The position numbers and the translations under genes are program-made. Shown here piece by piece: positions 62,101 to 64,000 of a stretch of 64,000 bases of DNA; the stretch's first letter is position 1; each line of letters starts with the position of its first letter. This stretch comes from Phoronis australis (taxonomy: Eukaryota > Phoronida > Phoronidae). The notes beneath the pieces were generated by a model. That model searched no databases, had not been told where the DNA came from, and worked only from the letters and a program-made list of their open reading frames with translations. The DNA is taken from the NCBI GenBank assembly GCA_002633005.1, contig NMRA01000101.1, positions 418,115 through 482,114 of the forward strand. The letters are read 5' to 3'.

Positions 62101-62576
62101 TGTAGTTGTATTCTCAAAGCTTTTGTGACTGCCATTAAATTTTTTGATATAACAATGATCCTGTGGTGTCGGTTAGAGTGAACCTTTTCCTGTAAAAATT
62201 AATAATTCTATTGCTTAGATTAAACCTTTTCCTGTAAAAATTAATAATGCTGTTGCTCAGAGCTACAGCGTACCAACTAATTTCTGTCATATTTCAGTGT
62301 TCCAAAAAGTAGTTGAACGTCATGTTGATGAAAAGATTGGTAAGACTTGCACTATGTATGTTAAGAAATAGTGACCATTTTCCTTCAGGAACGTGAGCGA
62401 GCAGTTGCCCTCAACTATGAAGACCCAATCAACCCGACGTACGAGGCAACTAGTGAAATGTATGAAAAAGTGATTACATATATAATGGAGCAAGCGAAAC
62501 ATAGGAGCAGACCTGCAGCTGTATCTGTCATGGCCGCCACTCACAATGAAGACACAGTCAGAATGATTGTTAGCAG
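34820..62576 (+). CDS. PRODH: Proline dehydrogenase, mitochondrial, exons 1-11 (3' end outside the window)
   Basis: Exons 34820-35137, 37616-37824, 39955-39986, 42105-42257, 45682-45746, 55103-55290, 57893-57974, 59659-59751, 60237-60383, 61925-62020 and 62389-62576 join in frame with GT-AG borders to 523 residues plus two bases. The product is the FAD enzyme of the inner mitochondrial membrane that oxidises L-proline to pyrroline-5-carboxylate. Supporting segments in order: a basic presequence; LLGRRLF with [42 protein letters not shown]; an insertion with an EF-hand-like loop at 317-328; [62 protein letters not shown] and [10 protein letters not shown]. These include the central barrel strands. 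The C-terminal exons with the last FAD- and proline-binding strands lie past 64000. Introns reach 9.4 kb and are full of repeats. Confidence 0.95.
35138..37615. other. PRODH intron 1, copy B
   Basis: Nearly the same as copy A. One clear difference is about 31 bp (36246-36277, containing ttataccacaatat) present only here. Confidence 0.7.
37616..37824 (+). CDS. PRODH: PRODH exon 2, copy B
   Basis: Residues 107-175; phase 2 exit at GTATGT, matching the single base needed from exon 3. Confidence 0.92.
37825..39954. other. PRODH intron 2
   Basis: Contains the SINE at 38696-38924, the end of the duplicated block at 39023, then unique sequence with no exon until 39955. Confidence 0.7.
38696..38924 (-). 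mobile_element. tRNA-derived SINE, family 1 (copy B counterpart)
   Basis: Same insertion as 27263-27490, with the same flanking TTAATTTGGTTT. Confidence 0.8.
39955..39986 (+). CDS. PRODH: PRODH exon 3: 32-nt microexon
   Basis: tttcag | exon | gtagat encodes [12 protein letters not shown] across both junctions. It supplies one base to close exon 2 and leaves one base for exon 4; without it exon 2 (phase 2) cannot join exon 4, which needs phase 1. SCTSA is conserved in animal PRODH at this place. Confidence 0.88.
40100..41130 (+). pseudogene. CR1/L2-like LINE 3' fragment in PRODH intron 3
   Basis: In shifting frames: [20 protein letters not shown] (about 40500-40560) and, at 40733-40858, [20 protein letters not shown], then [20 protein letters not shown] and L-stop. 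This is the standard C-terminus of CR1/L2/Rex-type reverse transcriptases. The 3' tail has aggaccctcttggaaagagtg and ends in an AT-rich run near 41130. Confidence 0.75.
41131..42104. other. Rest of PRODH intron 3
   Basis: AT-rich sequence with a short palindromic stretch (tatggccaccatggccgcca at about 41509). Nothing else recognised. Confidence 0.6.
42105..42257 (+). CDS. PRODH: PRODH exon 4
   Basis: Residues 187-237: [20 protein letters not shown] through [13 protein letters not shown]. Its donor G|GTAAGT is the first unit of the 66-bp array that follows. Confidence 0.93.
42257..42870. repeat. 66-bp minisatellite that repeats the exon 4 splice donor
   Basis: GGTAAGTTAT starts at 42257, 42323, 42389, 42455, 42521, 42587, 42653, 42719, 42785 and 42856. 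Units are nearly identical; the main variable words are atgtattgagtg and atgttttgagtg. The first start is the true donor of exon 4. The array gives a 207-codon minus-strand frame only because 66 is a multiple of 3. Degenerate units resume at 44563-44665 after a transposon insertion. Confidence 0.95.
42900..44562. mobile_element. TTAA-flanked inverted-repeat element (piggyBac-like, non-autonomous)
   Basis: TTAA at 42896-42899 and 44563-44566 flanks ends AGGAGAATGCC and GGCATGCTCCT, which are inverted with one mismatch. Removing the element and one TTAA restores a degenerate unit of the 66-bp array (gatatct-ttaa-gttataatg against catatcttgtaaattgtaatg). No open frame is long enough for a transposase. 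The interior has a GC-rich stretch with a direct repeat (gagccactggccgggataac type) near 44020-44110. Confidence 0.7.
44563..45681. other. Rest of PRODH intron 4
   Basis: Degenerate 66-bp units to about 44665, then unique sequence and an inverted hAT-like fragment at 45448-45590. Confidence 0.6.
45448..45590 (-). mobile_element. hAT-like short element, inverted partial copy
   Basis: The reverse complement matches the left half of 1321-1574 and 11143-11396 (ctcgggacag, aaaaataaaaattgaaaaaa, ttcgccagaaaa). Confidence 0.6.
45682..45746 (+). CDS. PRODH: PRODH exon 5
   Basis: Residues 238-259, [20 protein letters not shown] then LL, containing the conserved [10 protein letters not shown] barrel strand. 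Donor GTAAGT. Confidence 0.93.
47480..49746 (+). pseudogene. L1-like non-LTR retrotransposon, frameshifted ORF2
   Basis: RT blocks appear in order over several frames: [19 protein letters not shown] (47545), [16 protein letters not shown] (about 47750), [13 protein letters not shown] (about 47905) and the catalytic [11 protein letters not shown] (YADD at 48039-48050), then [12 protein letters not shown] (48110). The frame 48502-49032 holds the downstream [19 protein letters not shown] and [14 protein letters not shown] segment. The copy ends with an A-rich tail near 49746. A 32-bp tandem duplication (49258-49321) lies in the 3' part. Frameshifts make it inactive. Confidence 0.85.
49765..50491. 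repeat. 255-bp repeat units in PRODH intron 5
   Basis: Units start near 49920 and 50180 (ttgatggattttcatgaaaa; tcctcaaaatttggcatgtg-like wording) and share ctttggtatctacca with the GH1 intron copies at 13900 and 15890. They stop at the N at 50492. Confidence 0.7.
50492..50492. other. Single N, probable contig join
   Basis: It follows the repeat words tccaaacttct. No duplicated block is seen around this one. Confidence 0.7.
50493..54105. other. Non-coding part of PRODH intron 5
   Basis: No repeat or exon that I recognise. Open frames at 51936-52133 and 52316-52639 lack family features. Confidence 0.6.
54106..54222. mobile_element. Palindromic MITE-like element, 117 bp
   Basis: Left arm gattattacatggtgaagtc continuing to gttatc, right arm ggataacgaaccatgtaata continuing to atc; the arms can fold into a long hairpin. 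Inside, ctagagcc and gggctcta give a second inverted pair. Confidence 0.65.
54226..54951. mobile_element. Inverted-repeat element with TTATACCACA ends
   Basis: TTATACCACA at 54226 and TGTGGTATAA ending near 54951 are a perfect 10-bp inverted pair. The interior includes a tRNA-like segment (54773-54845). The target duplication is unclear. Confidence 0.4.
54773..54845 (+). repeat. tRNA-like sequence (SINE head or tRNA pseudogene)
   Basis: Box A-like ggtgtagtggtaaagtcgac and box B ggttcgaaacc lie at tRNA spacing. The acceptor arms do not pair (gctaggt against cctcggt), so it is not a working tRNA gene. Confidence 0.55.
55103..55290 (+). CDS. PRODH: PRODH exon 6: helical insertion and start of EF-hand-like loop
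   Basis: Residues 260-321, [20 protein letters not shown] through [17 protein letters not shown]. Acceptor AG at 55101-55102; donor GTAAAT at 55291 after a phase 2 exit. The charged helix and the DVSGEG loop correspond to the variable insertion of animal PRODH1. Confidence 0.92.
55321..55560. repeat. 54-bp tandem repeat, about 4.5 units
   Basis: Units start near 55347, 55401, 55455 and 55511 with aggcatgac(g)tcatgcatat, ctctgtact and gtgttcaataag wording. It lies just behind exon 6. Confidence 0.8.
55845..56668. repeat. Duplicated intron 6 segment, copy 1
   Basis: From gtaaacactatctggtatta to aaaatctgaag it aligns almost base for base with 56670-57509 and ends at the N at 56669. Confidence 0.95.
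56669..56669. other. Single N, probable contig join
   Basis: It sits exactly between the two copies. Confidence 0.9.
56670..57509. repeat. Duplicated intron 6 segment, copy 2
   Basis: Starts at the same words as copy 1 and continues past aaaatctgaag into unique sequence. Confidence 0.95.
57893..57974 (+). CDS. PRODH: PRODH exon 7
   Basis: Residues 322-349, [20 protein letters not shown] then MCAVPELA; the start completes the EF-hand-like loop. The core matches animal PRODH (DLxxWSxL). Donor GTAAGT. Confidence 0.92.
57975..59658. other. PRODH intron 7
   Basis: Contains the GGATCTGA tandem repeat at 58247-58630; the rest is unique. The overlapping frames at 59176-59469 are not recognised. 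Confidence 0.65.
58247..58630. repeat. 33-bp tandem repeat with a 64-bp higher-order unit
   Basis: Units are built on gggatctgactgtcacatga followed by tcatcaactgggc, about 11 in number. The pair with ccgggatctgactcgcatga and cggatctgagggtca repeats as a block of about 64 bp. Confidence 0.85.
59659..59751 (+). CDS. PRODH: PRODH exon 8
   Basis: Residues 350-380, [20 protein letters not shown] then [11 protein letters not shown]. Exactly 31 codons, phase 0 on both sides. Confidence 0.93.
59752..60236. other. PRODH intron 8
   Basis: Begins with a 255-bp-family fragment (59757-59830, ttccttgacggactttcatg); the rest is unique. Confidence 0.6.
60237..60383 (+). CDS. PRODH: PRODH exon 9
   Basis: Residues 381-429. 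[20 protein letters not shown] is the signature barrel strand of proline dehydrogenase; FNTYQCYLK follows. 49 codons, phase 0. Confidence 0.96.
60505..60845. repeat. Degenerate 36-bp tandem repeat
   Basis: About nine imperfect units built on aacatccatacaaagccctg and tcaataactctt. Confidence 0.7.
61004..61526. repeat. 58-bp minisatellite, nine units, PRODH intron 9
   Basis: Nearly perfect units starting tactaacataccatgtacta at 61004, 61062, 61120 and so on every 58 bp; ends fade into variants up to about 61610. It yields spurious plus-strand frames. Confidence 0.95.
61621..61828 (+). mobile_element. tRNA-derived SINE, family 1, forward copy
   Basis: Box A region gaggcagtgtggcctagtgt, box B gggtacgagtccc, then a body with cagtgcaatgggcccacttg and a tail ending cctgtaatatttttt. 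CTTACAAT flanks it at 61613-61620 and 61829-61836. Confidence 0.75.
61925..62020 (+). CDS. PRODH: PRODH exon 10
   Basis: Residues 430-461, [20 protein letters not shown] then [12 protein letters not shown], the conserved KLVRGAY-type strand near the FAD site. 32 codons, phase 0. Confidence 0.96.
62021..62388. other. PRODH intron 10
   Basis: Short intron with a 47-bp tandem duplication at 62170-62262 (accttttcctgtaaaaatta). Confidence 0.7.
62389..62576 (+). CDS. PRODH: PRODH exon 11 (last in the window)
   Basis: Residues 462-523: [20 protein letters not shown] through [18 protein letters not shown]. Phase 2 exit at GTGGGA; the next exon is not in the window. Confidence 0.93.
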
Positions 62577-64000
62577 GTGGGAAGTGATACTTACTAATTT
62601 TGTTCATTTTAGGTGGATTATACTGGTCATTGTGCCGTGCTTTGACCAAAAACGTTACGTACCATTCCCCTGGACTGTTAAAACCAAGAAATTTCCAACA
62701 TCACTATCAGATCTATTATCACGCTGGATTAAACTTGACAATCAAGTAAATGAGATCCAGATTGTATCCAAAATGTCAAAACGCAACGTTGTGTTCATGG
62801 AACGATCTTTTCTAAATTTTCGTCTTCTGTCTTTACTTAGCCCGAATTTCGAACTTGACTAGGACAAATTTTGTGTTGCGAACCTTGAGTCACTTTTTCA
62901 TGATATGGGTCCATGATCTCAATTACCACTGACTTTTTGACACACTGCTGACAGGTTTCTCAGTCTCAAAATGCTATTTATTAAAACAAGTTTGATATCG
63001 TCAATCATTTTGATGCTCCTGCATATTACTTTAATCTCTGTCCATCGTTTGGTGTCTGGTGTCCATCCATCATCTGTAGCTGTATCTCCTAAATCGCTTG
63101 TAGGATTTTTATGCCATCGTCTCTGTCCTGCATCCAGTGCTATATCTCGTAAATCCCTTGGTGGATCTTCATGAAACGTGGCACGTCATGTGTTCGTATG
63201 ATGCCTTTTTTGTTTTTGGTTTTTGGATGACTTGATAGGATTCAATTACCGCTATATACCCTGGGGGCAATTTTAGTTTGTCTTGGCGTGTATCTTTGGA
63301 GTTGTATTTTCATGAAATTTGGCAAAATGGGATAATATAAGCTTAAACTATGAGGAGGAACTTTTATTCAGCCAGCTGTATTCGTAAAGGTGTACTATAG
63401 GAGCCTGATGGTGGATAATTTTCTTGGTTTCGCGTAGTATAAGAACTGAGTTAAGCACAAGTTGAATAGCTGAAATTTGTATGACCAAAAATTTAATGAT
63501 GTTAGAATTGTATTTGCAAGCCAATTTAGCGAGATTTTCGTGGCGAAGTGACTCTTGTCAATGCGTTATTCAGTACATTGTCTGTAGAGTTCCCGTGTGA
63601 CGAGGCAACTCTCAGAGACCATTGTGTGATGGCTGGGGCAACAAAAATCGAGCACACATGTAATGCAAGTGAGGAACGCACTATTTTGAGATAGATAATT
63701 TTTCTTTCTTGGATTATCAAATTTTTGCATTATTTCAGATTTAAACATTTATTCATTCATGCTCACAGACAATATAAACATTCACTAAAGACAGAACTGG
63801 AATGATTACCAAATATAAGTTGATAAATGTGTTACCAGACACTCACTGTCACCCTGTGTCACTGTGATATTTTCAGTCGTCTGCAAACAGAAGAACCATA
63901 ACGGTCCATCAACTTGCAATTGGCGATTTTAAGTAAAATTCTCAATTTTGTAATATTTAAAATTTAATGTTTTTTTTGTGAAATTGAAACATGGCAAGTA
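62577..64000. other. PRODH intron 11, incomplete
   Basis: 255-bp repeat units at 63080-63350 (ccttggtggatcttcatgaa; attttcatgaaatttggca). I looked for the next exon after the AG at 63877-63878 but the frame meets a stop after eight codons, so the exon must be further right. Confidence 0.65.

Noticed and set aside
63879-63905. PRODH exon 12 after the tttcag at 63873-63878
   Set aside because: Joined in the required phase it reads about eight codons and then a stop, and the residues do not match the expected segment after exon 11.

Overview
This window is animal nuclear DNA: AT-rich, with short exons separated by long introns, GT-AG splice sites, (CA)n and (GT)n microsatellites, tRNA-derived SINEs, LINE remnants, many short inverted-repeat elements and a CCCTAA-type telomere-like tract. 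The gene structures, repeat load and strong divergence between duplicated blocks suggest a highly heterozygous marine invertebrate, perhaps a non-vertebrate deuterostome. I cannot name the species from sequence alone.

Three genes are supported. (1) At 141-293, minus strand, lies the first exon of a cytochrome P450 that runs off the left edge. (2) At 1004-18096, plus strand, is a complete nine-exon glycoside hydrolase family 1 gene (lactase-like or beta-glucosidase-like), with a signal peptide, both catalytic glutamates and a hydrophobic C-terminal tail. It is divergent from the P450 across about 0.7 kb. (3) At 34820-62576 and beyond the right edge, plus strand, is a mitochondrial proline dehydrogenase (PRODH). 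Eleven exons are visible with matching phases; the C-terminal exons are outside the window.

The region between GH1 and PRODH (18097-34819) holds hAT transposase and LINE fragments, a telomere-like tract and a second copy of PRODH exons 1 and 2 (23359-26391). Single N bases at 15495, 21920, 27591, 50492 and 56669 look like contig joins. Three duplicated blocks (GH1 exon 8; PRODH exons 1-2; a segment of PRODH intron 6) abut these N bases in the way expected of unmerged alleles, so I read them as probable assembly duplications rather than real paralogues.

Most of the rest is intron filled with repeats: a 20-bp array in GH1 intron 1, a 66-bp array starting exactly at the PRODH exon 4 splice donor and repeating that donor ten times, a 1.66-kb TTAA-flanked element inserted in that array, an L1-like LINE in PRODH intron 5, a 58-bp array in intron 9, and a dispersed repeat of about 255 bp that recurs in both genes. 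The genes do not form an obvious pathway: P450 and GH1 suggest xenobiotic or glycoside handling, and PRODH is mitochondrial proline catabolism. I found no clear undescribed multi-gene system; the tandem splice-donor array is the most unusual structure.
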